A stretch of DNA of 64,000 bases. It comes from Boesenbergia rotunda (Eukaryota; Streptophyta; Magnoliopsida; Zingiberales; Zingiberaceae). The DNA lies in the NCBI GenBank assembly GCA_024364735.1, contig JAGFNQ010000730.1, positions 1-64,000 on the forward strand, in the 5' to 3' direction. The notes under the pieces were generated by a model, which saw only the letters and a program-made list of their open reading frames with translations, searched no databases and was not told the origin of the DNA. A program made the translations under genes and the position numbers. How positions within the stretch are numbered: position 1 is the first letter of the stretch; each line of letters starts with the position of its first letter. Below, piece by piece: positions 46,616-58,322 of the stretch.

Positions 46616-48913
46616 ATGGCCATCGTCGAATATTTCAATGTTCCTTTGTATCAGATGACCCCAAATTCCTTTGCCCACATGGGTGTGCCATTCATCCTTT
46701 TCAAATTATTCAATATACCCTTGACCGCTCATTCCTTCCACTGTTTTTTCGTCCAAACTTAGCCTCTAGGGGAGTCTTCAGCTTCACTGCCTGTCCGAGC
46801 CACAAGTTTATCAGCAACCTCCTTTCCTCCCATAAGGATGGAAGGAGCGTTTTTTCTTTATCCAATTTGCTGAGCGCCCGTTCTATCTGATACGCTGGCA
46901 TAAAAATCTACCTTCTCCTCCAAACCTGGGTGATTTCCAGCGAGATCCTAGGTATTAACGGGCCAGAAGCATTTTGGTCGGGATGGAGTTCTATGGACCC
47001 AACCTGGTTTCCTGCGAGGAGCTTCTGTACCGGGTTGGGATCAACCCCAAAGTCACCCGTCTTAGCCCCGACCTCCGTAAGTGCACTGTTTTCTTGATCA
47101 CTTATCAATGCTAATTGACATTTTGTTGTTTGTGTTGCAGGGAACACTATGCTCTCTCTGTCATGAGCAATCTTCTCAAGTGGGAGCTTACACATGAACA
47201 GGTTCTGACCCACCAGCTCCAGCCTCCCTACCTTCCATGGCTAAGACTTTCGAGGGATCCGAGCAGACTGAAGGTGAGGGGATGACCACCACAAGGCCAT
47301 CTGGCATTTCGGAGATCCCCCCTATCGCCTGTTCTTGCTGAGGCGGGAGGCGGCAATGAGGACCCGCCAGCCCAGGCTCCGGTATTGGTGACAGAGCCAA
47401 CCGGTAAAGCAAGCCCACCACCTATCAGACGAACATGCCTCGTCCTACCTGCTGAGGAGGAAGAGGAGGAGAGCGAGCCACAAGCCCTCGATCGAAAACC
47501 TGTGGCCCCTCCGGCTCCCACCAAGAAAAAGACTCACTCAGCCAAGTTCGCTGAAGAGGAGGAGGATTTTGTTCCTCTCTCCAAGCGCTTCCAGAGGGCG
47601 GCACCAACGTCTGCAAAGCCGGAGGGTGAGGCCGAGGTCCGCCCCAGCGTCCTCGAGGCCTCCAGCAGCCCCAAGGGCAAAAGGGCAACACCAGCGAGCC
47701 CGCATTCACCAGTGCTGCCTGCGCCGCAAGGTAAAAGAGGTCTAGAAGACCGCAATGGGAGGCTTCCAACCAGTCTAGCTCAAGGATCTGCCGTAGGGGA
47801 AATCTCCGACCGCCGAGGTGTCCTCCAGCACCGATGATGGCGCGCCCGACTCCTCAAGTGTACTTGCCTCCCCGCCGCACCTCCTACCCCTCATTCCTCG
47901 CGACTCCGGGGATACCTCCGGAATACCTTCCCCCCGGATTATACGGGGGCGCACTGAAAAGCACATTACATCCCTCGAGGGATGCCTTCAGTTGTGGTAA
48001 TCGCCAACTTGTACGAGTCACTCTTAAAGGTAAGCTCCTCAATGATTTATTTTATTTCATTTTCTCTTCTTCTGACCCTTATTTTTCTTGTGTCAAGCCA
48101 CTTCCGAGTGTCTCCTCTTAGGCCGGCGGATGTCCCCTGAGCAAGAGACTGAATCCTTTCTCCATAGGTGGCGGAATTGGAGGCAGAGGTCTTCTGAGCC
48201 AGGAGGGGGTCAGATGCAATTGGAGGTTAGCAGGGGTCTGCGTACCCAAGTAGACCACTGCCTGGGTCCCTGTAAGCCTTGAAGCATCCTTGCTTAGCGC
48301 CGCCACTGGGAGTGACTCCTGTCAGGGAGGGCAACAACCCTTTCTGAGGAAGTGAGTCACCTGACTCAGGAGTACGATTCCAAGCTCGGGAGAAGCAGCT
48401 ACTAAAAGATGTTTATCTCCTCGAGTCGTCTGCTGAGGTCCTGAATGGTCAGATTCAAGAGCAGGCGCATCACCTGGCAGAAAAATAAATCGTGATAGGT
48501 GTCGTTGTTGCTCGCATATCTAACCTACAGGAGACCCTCGACCAAACCCACTCGCAACTCTCGACCATCTCAGTGCGACTCAAGGAAGCACTGGAAATCC
48601 AAGATCAGTTGTCCTCTGAGGTGGTCACGTTGAAGACTGCTCAGGATGAAGCCGTAGAAGAACTGCAAAAACACAAGGCTGACGAAGCATCCCAATAGGC
48701 AGAGGTGGAGGCCGCCTTCAAGACCAGGTTCCTCCAATCAAGGAATTTGGCGAAATTTTGGCTGGACAGGCCTTAAAGTGCCTGAAATAGGGCTTTAATG
48801 GGGTCGTCCAACAACTCCAGAACGCCAAAGTGATGAAACCCGACATCGATCTGAGTTTTCTCAGTGTCGGCCAGGTTTGGGAGGTTCTGCCAGCGGAGGA
48901 CAAAGAAATGTAG
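46616..48913 (+). pseudogene. Antisense additional ORF of the gypsy element (PF04195-like), spliced, degenerate
   Basis: Plus-strand pieces in changing frames read VPLYQMTPNSFAHMG and FKLFNIPLTAHSFH, then GVFSFTACPSHKFIS, GPNLVSCEELLYRVG, a Pro/Glu-rich region (47385-47837), a coiled-coil-like helix (48492-48698) and GQALKCLK followed by VGQVWEVLPAEDKEM up to the stop at 48911-48913. The first part resembles the 'putative gypsy type transposon' domain. Likely introns: 47077-47140 (GTAAGT to TTGCAG, 64 bp) and one starting at 48030 (GTAAGCTC) with acceptor at 48077 or 48120. Several frameshifts and stops show it is no longer intact. The function of such ORFs is unknown. Confidence 0.65.
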
Positions 48914-49329
48914 GACTCCTCCCAAATCTGAGTTGTTATTTATCTTTTGTATTTTATATTTTTTTTTGTTTCTGAATATACAGAATGTAATATCTACTTC
49001 TGAATGAAACATTTTTGTCTTCTGTATCACTTTTCTTTTTACCTTTTGTACCTTCTTGAATGCATATCAAATGTAATTTCTAATTCTGAATGAAATATAC
49101 TTATCTTCTGCTTCACTTTCTTTTTATCTTCTATACTTTGTTATTCCAAAGATAATCTCCGACACTTGTTAAATGAAATATATTTATCTTCTGTATCTTG
49201 TGAATTGCACATATGCTGTGTGTTGCTCTTGCCCCTTATCCCGTATAGCCCCCTTCACACGTGCAAGGCCTAATGTTGAGGAGGAGACAAGGACTTAGTA
49301 GGATGTTATATGCATGTGCTGGCAAGGAC
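48914..49329. other. Spacer between antisense ORF and minisatellite
   Basis: T-rich with three loose repeats of CTGAATGAAA(C/T)AT near 49000, 49090 and 49170. Noncoding; it probably holds the 3' end of the antisense transcript. Confidence 0.4.
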
Positions 49330-51745
49330 AGGACTCAGCCTCTTCAACACCTCAGCCAGGCTAATATATCTTGGGTGTCATCAGCACCTCAAGAATGTAT
49401 AGGTCCGGGTTGCTCTCGACCGTGCTTCCTTAGTACCATGCCCAGGTCTTCCCCATCTCGAACATCCTAGGCATCCCGAGATGGTAGAGACTTGGACTAC
49501 TCCTGGTCTGTCATCCTCGGCACCGCGACCAGGTCTACACATCTCGGACATCCTTGGCAACACGAGATGGTAAGGTCTTAGGCTACTCCTGGTAGGGCAT
49601 CCTTGGCACCGCGACCAGGTCTACACATCTCGGGCATCCTCGGCACCACGAGATGGTAAGATCTTAGCCTGCTCCTGGCCAAGCATCCTTAGCACCATAG
49701 TCATGTCTACTCATCCCAGGCATCCTCGGCACCATGGTATGGTATGGGCTTAGGCTACTCCTGGTCGGGGCATTCTCGACATCATGACCAGGTCCACACA
49801 TCTCGAGCATACTCGACACCACGAGATGGTAAGATCTTCGCCTGCTCCTGGCCGGGCATCCTCAGCATCATGGTCAGGTCTACTCATCTCGGACATCCTC
49901 GACACCACGTGATGGTAGAGACTTAGGCTACTCCTGGTCAGACATCTTCGACACCACGACCAGGTTGACACATCTCATACATCCTCAGCACCACGAGATG
50001 GTAAGATCTACGCCTGCTCCTGGCCGGGCATCCTCAGCACCACACCTAGGTATACTCATCCTGAGCATCATCGGCACCACGGGATGGTAGGGAGTTAGGC
50101 TACTCCTAGTCGAGCATCCTTGGCACCACGACCAAGTCCACACATCTCGGGCATCTTCGGCACCACGAGATGGAAAGATCTTCGCCTGCTCTCGGCCGAA
50201 CATCCTCAGCACCACGACCAAGTCTACTCATCCCGGACTTCCTTGGCACCATGGGATAGTAGGGGGTTAGGCTACTCCTGGTCGGGCATCCTCGACACCA
50301 CGACTAGATCTACACATCTTGAGCATCCTCGGTACCACGAGATGGTAAGATCTTCGCCTGCTCTTGGCCAGGCATCCTCAGCACCACAACCAGTTTTACT
50401 CCTGGCCGGACATCCTCAGCACCATGGCCAGGTCTACTCATCCCAAGCATCCTCAGCACCGCAAGATGGTAAGATCTTCGCCTGCTACTGGCCAGATATT
50501 CTCAGTACTACAATCAGGTTTACTCATCCTGGGCATCCTCGGTACCACGGGATGGTAAGATCTTCGAGCTCTTGCATTGGATCTTGATGAGATATTTCCT
50601 CTGTTTCTTTAATTACTCAAACTGCAAAGAAGTGCAAATACACATGCGAATACATGTATGACTCTCATGGCTCGCCGAGTACGATACGGCTGGAGGTGAT
50701 TTACATGTCATGACCTCTCCAGCCTTTTGCCTTCAACGCCCTGTAGATAATTGCTATCTCCTGGTAGGGCATCCTTGGCACCGCGACCAGGTCTACACAT
50801 CTCGGGCATCCTCGGCACCACGAGATGGTAAGATCTTAGCCTGCTCCTGGCCAGGCATCCTTAGCACCATAGTCATGTCTACTCATCCCGGGCATCCTCG
50901 GCACCATGGTATGGTATGGGCTTAGGCTACTCCTGGTCGGGGCATTCTCGACATCATGACCAGGTCCACACATCTCGAGCATACTCGACACCACGAGATG
51001 GTAAGATCTTCGCCTGCTCCTGGCCGGGCATCCTCAGCACCATGGTCAGGTCTACTCATCTCGGACATCCTCGACACCACGTGATGGTAGAGACTTAGGC
51101 TACTCCTGGTCAGACATCTTCGACACCACGACCAGGTTGACACATCTCATACATCCTCAGCACCACGAGATGGTAAGATCTACGCCTGCTCCTGGCCGGG
51201 CATCCTCAGCACCACACCTAGGTATACTCATCCTGAGCATCATCGGCACCACGGGATGGTAGGGAGTTAGGCTACTCCTAGTCGAGCATCCTTGGCACCA
51301 CGACCAAGTCCACACATCTCGGGCATCTTCGGCACCACGAGATGGAAAGATCTTCGCCTGCTCTTGGCCGAACATCCTCAGCACCACGACCAAGTCTACT
51401 CATCCCGGGCTTCCTTGGCACCATGGGATAGTAGGGGGTTAGGCTACTCCTGGTCGGGCATCCTCGACACCACGACTAGATCTACACATCTTGAGCATCC
51501 TCGGTACCACGAGATGGTAAGATCTTCGCCTGCTCTTGGCCAGGCATCCTCAGCACCACAACCAGTTTTACTCCTGGCCGGACATCCTCAGCACCATGGC
51601 CAGGTCTACTCATCCCAAGCATCCTCAGCACCGCAAGATGGTAAGATCTTCGCCTGCTACTGGCCAGATATTCTCAGTACTACAATCAGGTTTACTCATC
51701 CTGGGCATCCTCGGTACCACGGGATGGTAAGATCTTCGAGCTCTT
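49330..51745. repeat. ~87-bp minisatellite in the 3' untranslated region of the gypsy element
   Basis: Monomers of about 87 bp contain CTCCTGGYCRGGCATCCT, then CACCAYGRYCAGGTCTAC, CATCTCGGRCATCCT and CACCACGAGATGGTA. Each monomer is itself two related halves (two GGCATCCTCRGCACCAC phrases). Some 26-28 monomers are present; outer ones (49330-49500) are most degenerate. Frames of 60-155 codons through it are repeat translations on both strands, not genes. Confidence 0.85.
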
Positions 51746-51929
51746 GCATTGGATCTTGATGAGATATTTCCTCTGTTTCTTTAATTACTCAAACTGCAAA
51801 GAAGTGCAAATACACATGCGAATACATGTATGACTCTCATGGCTCGCCGAGTACGATACGGCTGGAGGTGATTTACATGTCATGACCTCTCCAGGCTTTT
51901 GCCTTCAACGCCCTGTAGATAATTGCTAT
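49586..51929 (+). repeat. 1172-bp tandem segmental duplication (49586-50757 and 50758-51929)
   Basis: The two blocks are almost identical, including a non-satellite tail (about 190 bases, with GAAGTGCAAATACACATGCG) after the 87-bp monomers. Only a handful of single-base differences were seen. The junction joins GATAATTGCTAT to CTCCTGGTAGGG. So the satellite and its flank were duplicated together, recently. Confidence 0.92.
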
Positions 51930-52198
51930 CTCCGGTGAGTTTTTTTGACGAAGATGTAAGATCCGCTCCATTGAGGCTCGAGCTTTCTAGGGTCGCCGAT
52001 CGGCTTGATTATTTTCCAGACCTTATCCCCGACTTAGAAAGTCCAAATGATCACTTGGTGATTGCACACCTGCTGCATACACTATCGATATGCAACTAGT
52101 CAGATAGCTACTTTGTCCCGCACTTTTGTTACCAGGTTCAGGTCGATTAGCCGCTCATGATCATTATCTTCTTATTGTAGTGTTGTCACCGGAATGAC

Positions 52199-53062
52199 TC
52201 ATCGATTATCTCCACCGGAATCACCTCTTATAATCCATACACCAAATTGAAGGAACATTGATTGACCCCTTCTTTGGGAGTAGTACGACCATAAGATGTT
52301 TGGGAGCTCTTCGACCCAACTACTTCCGACGTGGTCTAGATTTATCTTGAGCTCTCTAATAATCTCTCGGTTGACCACTTCTACCTGATCGTTGCCTTGG
52401 GGATATGCAACTAAAGTGAAGGCATGGAGAATACCTAGTCCTTCACACAACTATCTGAGCTTGCACCATGTAAACTCTCTGCAATTGTCTGACACCAACT
52501 TATAAAGAATGTCATACTTACAGACTATATCTTTCCATAGGATCTTCATCACGACAGCCTCAGTGATGTGTGCCAGCGGCTCAGCCTGACTCGTTTGGAG
52601 AAGTAGTCAACCAATACTAAAAGGAACATCTTCTGCTGAGGTCCGATTGGGAAAGGACCCACAATATCCATTTTTCACTGATCGAAGGGGCATGAGACAT
52701 TGGAGGTTCGAAGTAGTTCGGTCGGGTGATGAGTGATATATTGATACTTTTGACAAGTTTAGTACCCGACCACAAATTTGACAGCATCTGCTTGCAGTGT
52801 GGGTTAAAAATATCTAGCCAAAATAATCTTTTTAGCCATGGACTGCCCCCCCCTCGATATGACAATCACAGATGTCTTCATGAACCTCCCATATGATGTA
52901 GTCGACTTCCACTGGACAAATACATTTGAGTCACGGTCGGGCAAATGCTCTTTTATATAACTGCTCCCCAACCAGCGTAAACCTGACAGTCCCGTGACGG
53001 AAAAGCTGAGCTTCCTTATCACCCGCCGACACGACTCTACTACGTAAGAATTCCACATAGGG
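52199..53062 (-). pseudogene. Gypsy integrase remnant
   Basis: Minus-strand pieces in shifting frames: PYVEFLRSRVVSAGDKEAQ, GEQLYKRAF, MAKKIILARYF (zinc-binding part), DIVGPFPIGP (first catalytic Asp), SDNCREFT (second Asp) and NREIIRELK (catalytic Glu), then WVEELPNILWSYY. The three acidic positions are present but stops and frameshifts break the frame. The N-terminal side is cut at 53062/53063 by the copia LTR. Confidence 0.85.
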
Positions 53063-54079
53063 TGTTGGACCTTGGATGGCTAGAGAGGGAGGGAGAATGT
53101 AGCCAGACATCGAAACTTTGCACTTATCGAAATTTCTGCGACTCAAAGATTAGTAGCACAACGAAAGCTAAAGAAAACAGAGTATGCAGAAATAAAACCT
53201 AGCTAAGCACAAATGCAAAACGCTAACAAGAGGATTTATAAGGTTCGGGGATAACTTGCCCCTACTCCTTGGCGTGCCCTTAAGGTGGGCGATCCCTTGA
53301 TCGTCGGCAGATCAAGCCCCGGTGAACACCGGATAAAATGCAACCTCCTTCTCGGTGGAGTAACCTCTCTACAACGTTTCAACAAGGATAAATGTTTAAG
53401 CACAATGAAACACAAGAAAGATCTAACTTAGCACTTAGGACAGCAAGAACTCAGACAGACTTCTCCCGAGCTCCACTCAGCGCAGATCTCACGCAAGAAT
53501 CCCCTTCTTCGTGTCTTCTCGCTGATGGACTCGCCAAGCCTTCTGACTCTTCTTCCCAATGCTCAAGTAACAGATGGTTGCTTCAAAGATTGCAGTTGCT
53601 TGCTCAAGATGATGGGACAACGGATCGCACAAGCACAGGCACAAGTTGTAGCAAGAACACAAGCTGTAGTGTTTCTGATCAGAGTTGTGTGTGTTCTTGA
53701 GACTTGTTCGCCACCGAGCGCTTAAGTCTCTTCCACTTAGCTCCAGGTCACCACCTCACTGCAGCCTCCAGCTGCTCTCCTGCCAACGCCAGCTACCACT
53801 GAGCTCTCCCTGGACTCCCTGAGCATCCCTCAGCCAAGCTCCAGTCAGCAGCTCCAGTCAACAGCTCCAATCGTTGCAACCTGAGATGGCAAATGGACAA
53901 ACCTACTCCAAGGAAAGGCTTCCATTGACTCTCCTTGAGTGTTTGAATTCATCCCTGTCACATGCACACTTAATCAGAGCATTAGCACAGCATATCCAGT
54001 ATAGAATCAAGTATCATAGGTTAAGTGCAGAGGATCAGATGTGTTCAGACGCGATCAGAGCGTCTGACAGCGCGTTTGA

Positions 54080-54590
54080 ATTAAAGTGATCGGTCACCGG
54101 ACCGATCAGGACTATTCCAGACCGATCAGGCTCCAACCTGATCGGTCCCCAGTGAGAAACTTGGGATCGCAAGCTCGTATGATCGGTCACCCTGACCGGT
54201 CACCAAACCGATCTTGCAATCAGCTTGCTACAATCCCGCTCGGAATCCACTGGCTGATCGGTCACCGACCGATCAGTCCATCCTGATCGGTCAGGGTGAG
54301 AAACCTCGCGACAGTTGATCGTTCAGTTTGATCGGTCACGATTTCTCCCTGATCGGTCACCAGACCGATCAGGAGCCGATCAGTAGATTTGCCAAAAAAC
54401 ACCTACTGGATGCTCCCTGATCAGTCACCGGACCGATCAGGAGCAGATCAGCAGGGGAACTCAACCCACTTGTGAGCTCCCTGATCGGTCACCAGACCGA
54501 TCAGTCATCGTTGGATCGGTCACCAGACCGATCCACGAAGGAGCACCGTGCCAATCTCCCTGATCGGTCACCAGACCGATCTAGGGGCTC
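54080..54590. repeat. Array of GATCGGTC/GACCGATC palindromes, copia LTR at 53-55 kb
   Basis: About eight inverted pairs such as CTGATCGGTCACCAGACCGATC stripped to core GATCGGTC - ACCA - GACCGATC, with linkers unlike those of the 7-kb and 11-kb arrays. Spacers are mostly 4-5 bases. Confidence 0.85.
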
Positions 54591-55030
54591 CAACCTAGCC
54601 CTCCAAGCTAAGATTTCATCCAACCTAGCCCACCAAGCTAGGACCTGACCCTCCAAGCCAGGATTTTTTACCTAACCCTCCAAGTTGGGACTTTTCATCT
54701 AACCCTCCAAGTTAGGATTTTTCACCTAGCCCTCCAAGCTAGGACTTTTCACCCAAGCTTCCAAGTTAGGACTTTTCCATACCTAGCCCTCCAAGCTAGG
54801 ATTTTTCACACCTAACCCTCCAAGTTGGGACTTTTCACCTAACCCTCCAAGTTAGGACTTTTCACCTAGCCCTCCAAGCTAGGACTTTTCACCCAACCTT
54901 CCAAGTTAGAACTTTTCCACACCTAGCCCTCCAAGTTAGGATTTTTCACACCTAACCCTCCAGGTTAGGACTTTTCCATACCTAGCCTTCCAAGCTAGGA
55001 TTTTCATCACACCTAGTCCGACTAGGTATG
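54590..55030 (-). repeat. ~25-30-bp tandem repeat in the copia LTR
   Basis: Plus-strand units CCTAGCCCTCCAAGCTAGGA + YTTTTCA alternate with CCTAACCCTCCAAGTTRGGA. Each unit has a small inverted pair (CCTAGC/GCTAGG or CCTAAC/GTTAGG). It sits at the same relative place as the 49-bp repeat of the TR-GAG LTR, which also contains CCTAGC and GCTAGG. Confidence 0.85.
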
Positions 55031-55136
55031 CCTAGTCCACGACCAGGACTTAACCCCAATCATAATCATAATCATCAATCTAAACTAAAACTGATGTCAA
55101 CACCAAAACAACAATCAGGGTCAGACTGCACCAACA

Positions 55137-55152
55137 ATCTCCCCCTTTTTGT
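55137..55152 (-). other. Polypurine tract of the truncated copia element
   Basis: Minus-strand AAAAAGGGGGAGAT directly precedes the LTR start TGTTGGTGCAG. Confidence 0.88.
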
Positions 55153-55948
55153 TGTTTGACAATCCGATTTTAAGTTTAGGGATTTGAAATCAATATCTTC
55201 AAATTTCAGAATCATAGGGGAATCAGGATCCTCCCCCTACAATATAATCATCCCAAACTTAACCAACCACACTCTCCCTCTTTGTCGAACATCGAAAAGA
55301 GTCTAGAGGGGCTGTTAAGTTAAAACATACTCCCCCTCAACCCTAGGGGTATCCCAAAACAACAAAGGTATGATTTATTTTGAAAGCATATGAAAACATA
55401 TGATAAAGATAAGACATGACAATACAAACATATGTATCATATGGACATGGTATCATAAGCAAACTCATAGCAATGCATAATATCAGATGAATGAAGCATA
55501 AGCAAAATCTAGTCATAGAAATAAGCATAAAGCATAGCCAGGAAAGTCAAGTGCATCATACATCAAAACCAGACAACTACGTAGATGCATATCAATGCAT
55601 CACAATCAAGGCAAATGCGACACAAGGCCATAAGAGTCATGAGGCATACAGCCCGAAAGTCATACAATCCAAACAATCAGAGAGTCAAATCATAAGCAGA
55701 TGCAGAGTATATCAACCATCGGGGGGGGGGGTCATCATGCATAGGGCCATCCATCGTGGCCCTAACTCGTCAAGACCGGCTGGTCATGGGTGGCCAAAGA
55801 AATGCTGATAGATAGTGTTCGGAGTGACGTCCGCAAAAGGAGCCAACAACGGGTCAGGCGATCGACGACCGCCCAGATACTCTGCCAGAATCTCTTAAGA
55901 AAAATCAAGATTTCTCCTAGCGACCCGAGTAGTGAACTCAAAACCCCC

Positions 55949-56600
55949 TTAAGGGCCTTGCTGAAGGTTGTTGTAAAATTCGGAAACAAAGTCATAATTC
56001 ATCGTCCGCACCAGGAAGAGGAGAAAGCCAAGGTTGTAGAAGGTGACTATCTCCGTGATGGAGGGACAGTGCTCGGATAGGAAGTGAACATCAATCGATC
56101 GGCAGGAGAGCAACTTGAATGTCCTGGACCGAAAGGCCTGCTCACAGGCAGCATTGGGAAAACGGGAACTTGAGGAAGGCTGAGGCCTTCGGGAGGGCGT
56201 GGATGAAGAAGGGGCTTTGCCCTTAGAGCTGCCCTCCACTGGTTCTTTTCCCTTGGACGATCTTCTAATGGATTGTAATAAATCATGGCAATAGATTTGA
56301 TCAGGATGAAGTGAAATCAAGACACAGATTGAATCATTGGGAACAAGGTTGATTTGATCACATGAATATAGGTTTAATCAAAGATTTGATCACGAGAAGA
56401 ATAATCGAGTGAATATAAGGTAATGATCAAATGAGATGAGGTCTAATCAGTAACATGGCGAGGAAGGGTCACGGTAAGAATTAGGGTAACAACACAAAGA
56501 TGAAACACCATAAGAAAAACATCATGATTAGCTTCCACAGATTATACAATGATGAAGTAATCAACAGATTAATACCACACGTAACTTACTTAGGTGCCAT
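55949..56600 (-). pseudogene. Spliced additional ORF of the copia element (env-like position)
   Basis: A short exon 56590-56600 (ATG GCA CCT AA, then GTAAGT) joins an exon starting at 56264 after CCATTAG to give MAPKRSSKGKEPVEG in frame. The product continues with a Ser/Pro-rich part, RTFKLLSCRSIDVHFL and FLLFLVRTMNYDFVSEFYN, to a stop at 55949; similarity to coding seems to go on beyond the stop, so it is probably truncated. Extra ORFs in this place are known in Sireviruses; their function is not settled. The splice reconstruction is my inference. Confidence 0.55.
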
Positions 56601-56879
56601 GATGTTGAAGATTCTGAAGGCTTGAAAGAGAGCTCGCGCAGGAGAAAGTTCTCAGCGCAAGGAATGAGTGCAAGACCTTGAGCGAGAAAGGAACTTGCCG
56701 AAGACAAGGAAGAGCTCGTAGGACACCTTCTCAGGATCGCACGCACACAAAAGCTCACGCGCAAGAGTAACTCACGCACAAGGAAGAACACGCGCAGGGA
56801 GGAGGAAACACACGAAGAAGATCGCGTGGGAAGGTATTTCGGCACTAGGGCTTGGGGAATAAGGGGTTTTCGCGAAGTT

Positions 56880-57265
56880 ATTAGGTTGGTGGATCGGTCC
56901 ACCAATCGGAATTTAATGTAATCGAATGGATCACCGTTCGATCTGGTAGCGCCCAGACCGATCAGGCTTCGGCCTGATCGGACTGGCCTGGTCCTGATCG
57001 GTCGGGGTGACCGATCAGGCAGGCTCCTGATCGATCGGCTGATTGATCAGGAAGCGATCAGAAAGTTTGGAGGTTTTTCCCTGAGCCCCCTGATCGGTCT
57101 GTGGACCGATCAAAACAGGATGCCAGATCGGTCCAGGGACTGATCCCGACCAACACAGTAGGTTTTGATAGTTTTTCGCATAGGAGCTGGATCGGTCCGT
57201 TGGATCAATCAGACATACTCCTGATCGGTCCGGTGACCAATCAGGCTTCTTGAAATTCCTGATAC
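56880..57265. repeat. GATCGGTC/GACCGATC palindromes in the internal region of the copia element
   Basis: At least six imperfect pairs lie between RNase H and the extra ORF, outside the LTR. Some arms carry single changes (GATCGGACT, GATCGATC). The TR-GAG element has the same motif in its 3' internal region (10430-10535). Confidence 0.8.
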
Positions 57266-57811
57266 GATCTGAAACTTGCATTTCAGACTTCCAAGTGATT
57301 TTTGACAAGATTTGATGAAGTTTATCGATATTGGAAGTTGTCTCTTGACTAAAATTGATCCCTAAACAAGGATCAAAGGTCTTTATGGGTTTAACAATCA
57401 CTTTGCTCCACCCAAGTGGAGTCAAACTCAATCAACAAACATCCACTCAATTTCAACCAAGTTTGTATCAAATTCAAGTTTCTAATCAAGTTTCCTTGAT
57501 TGGAATGTCCAAGTATGATCATGGAGCCAAGTACACATGTGTTATGCATTGGTTTTCCCCATACTTGGTCACCGAAGTGATTTTTGTCTCATCAACCAAA
57601 TTTCTCAAGGGATGCAAAGACATTTCGAGAAATTTAGTTGATCCTAACATCTCACCCCATTTCTAGCAAACAAAAACGTTTTGGTAAACCTTATACTTTG
57701 TGTGAGATGTCCCCAAGTTACTCAATTGTTTCCCAACAATTCGAATTGATCATGAAGGGTTTTGTATGCATTTTGATGTCTATGAAACGCGACACATTCC
57801 CAACTCCCTTC

Positions 57812-58322
57812 TTAAGAAGCTAAACTCATTCTCGGGGAGTGGTTAGTAAAAATGTCTGCTAGATTTGATTTGGACTCTACATATGAGAGTACAACATCTC
57901 CTCTAGCAACATGATCCCTAATGAAGTGGTGACGCACTTCAATATGTTTAGTCCTAGAGTGATGGACCAGATTCTTGGTTAGGTTAATTGTGCTAATGTT
58001 GTCACACAACACTTGCACTCCCTTGTAGCTTAATTCATAGTCCTCTAGAGTATGAATCATCCATAACAATTGTGATATGCTCTCTCCCATGGCGATATAT
58101 TCTGCCTCGGTCGTGGAGAGAGCAGTACAGTGTTGCTTCCAACTTGACCAACTAACTAAAGATGATCCTAAAAATTGGAAACCCCCACTAGTGCTTTTCT
58201 GATCTAACTTGCATCCAGCATAGTCGGAATCAGTATAGCCAATTAGGTCAAATGATTCGGTATGGGGGTACCATAGACCAACTCCTATTGTGCCCTTGAG
58301 GTACATTCTTTCAGGAGTTGCC
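57812..58322 (-). pseudogene. Copia RNase H, C-terminal part of pol
   Basis: It reads YLKGTIGVGLWY, GYTDSDYAGCKLD, KSTSGGFQFLG, STTEAEYIA, VLCDNIS and TKHIEVRHHFIRDHV, the Ty1/copia RNase H signature, with acidic residues at D(SDYAG), E(AEY) and D(CDN) in place. The frame ends NLADIFTN, normal for copia. An in-frame deletion near the start shortens ATPE...YLKG. The first dozen codons of the open frame come from gypsy DNA at the truncation point. Confidence 0.9.

Larger units (their letters stand above)
53063..55136 (-). repeat. 3' LTR of the truncated copia element, 2074 bp
   Basis: It has TGTTG...CAACA ends. The low-coordinate third is clearly homologous to the TR-GAG LTRs (TGTTGGACCTTGGATGGCTA; GGGGATAACTTGCCCCTA). 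Then come a unique part, the palindrome array (54080-54590) and a short tandem repeat (54590-55030). It is longer than its relatives mostly through these arrays. Confidence 0.88.
53063..58322 (-). mobile_element. 5'-truncated Ty1/copia (Sirevirus-like) element inserted in the gypsy pol
   Basis: Minus-strand order: end of RNase H (58322-57812), noncoding with palindromes (57800-56880), spliced extra ORF (56600-55949), polypurine tract (55152-55137), 3' LTR (55136-53063). 5' LTR, gag, protease, integrase and RT are absent. LTR ends and body match the TR-GAG element at 6734-12754 in outline, so both belong to one broader family. The extra ORF after pol suggests the Sirevirus lineage. Confidence 0.85.

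Noticed and set aside
49744..51759. Several ORFs of 60-155 codons on both strands
   Set aside because: They are the 87-bp minisatellite read in different frames, duplicated by the 1172-bp block.
57355..57666. 103-codon plus-strand ORF
   Set aside because: Antisense to the post-pol region of the minus-strand copia element; no family similarity.
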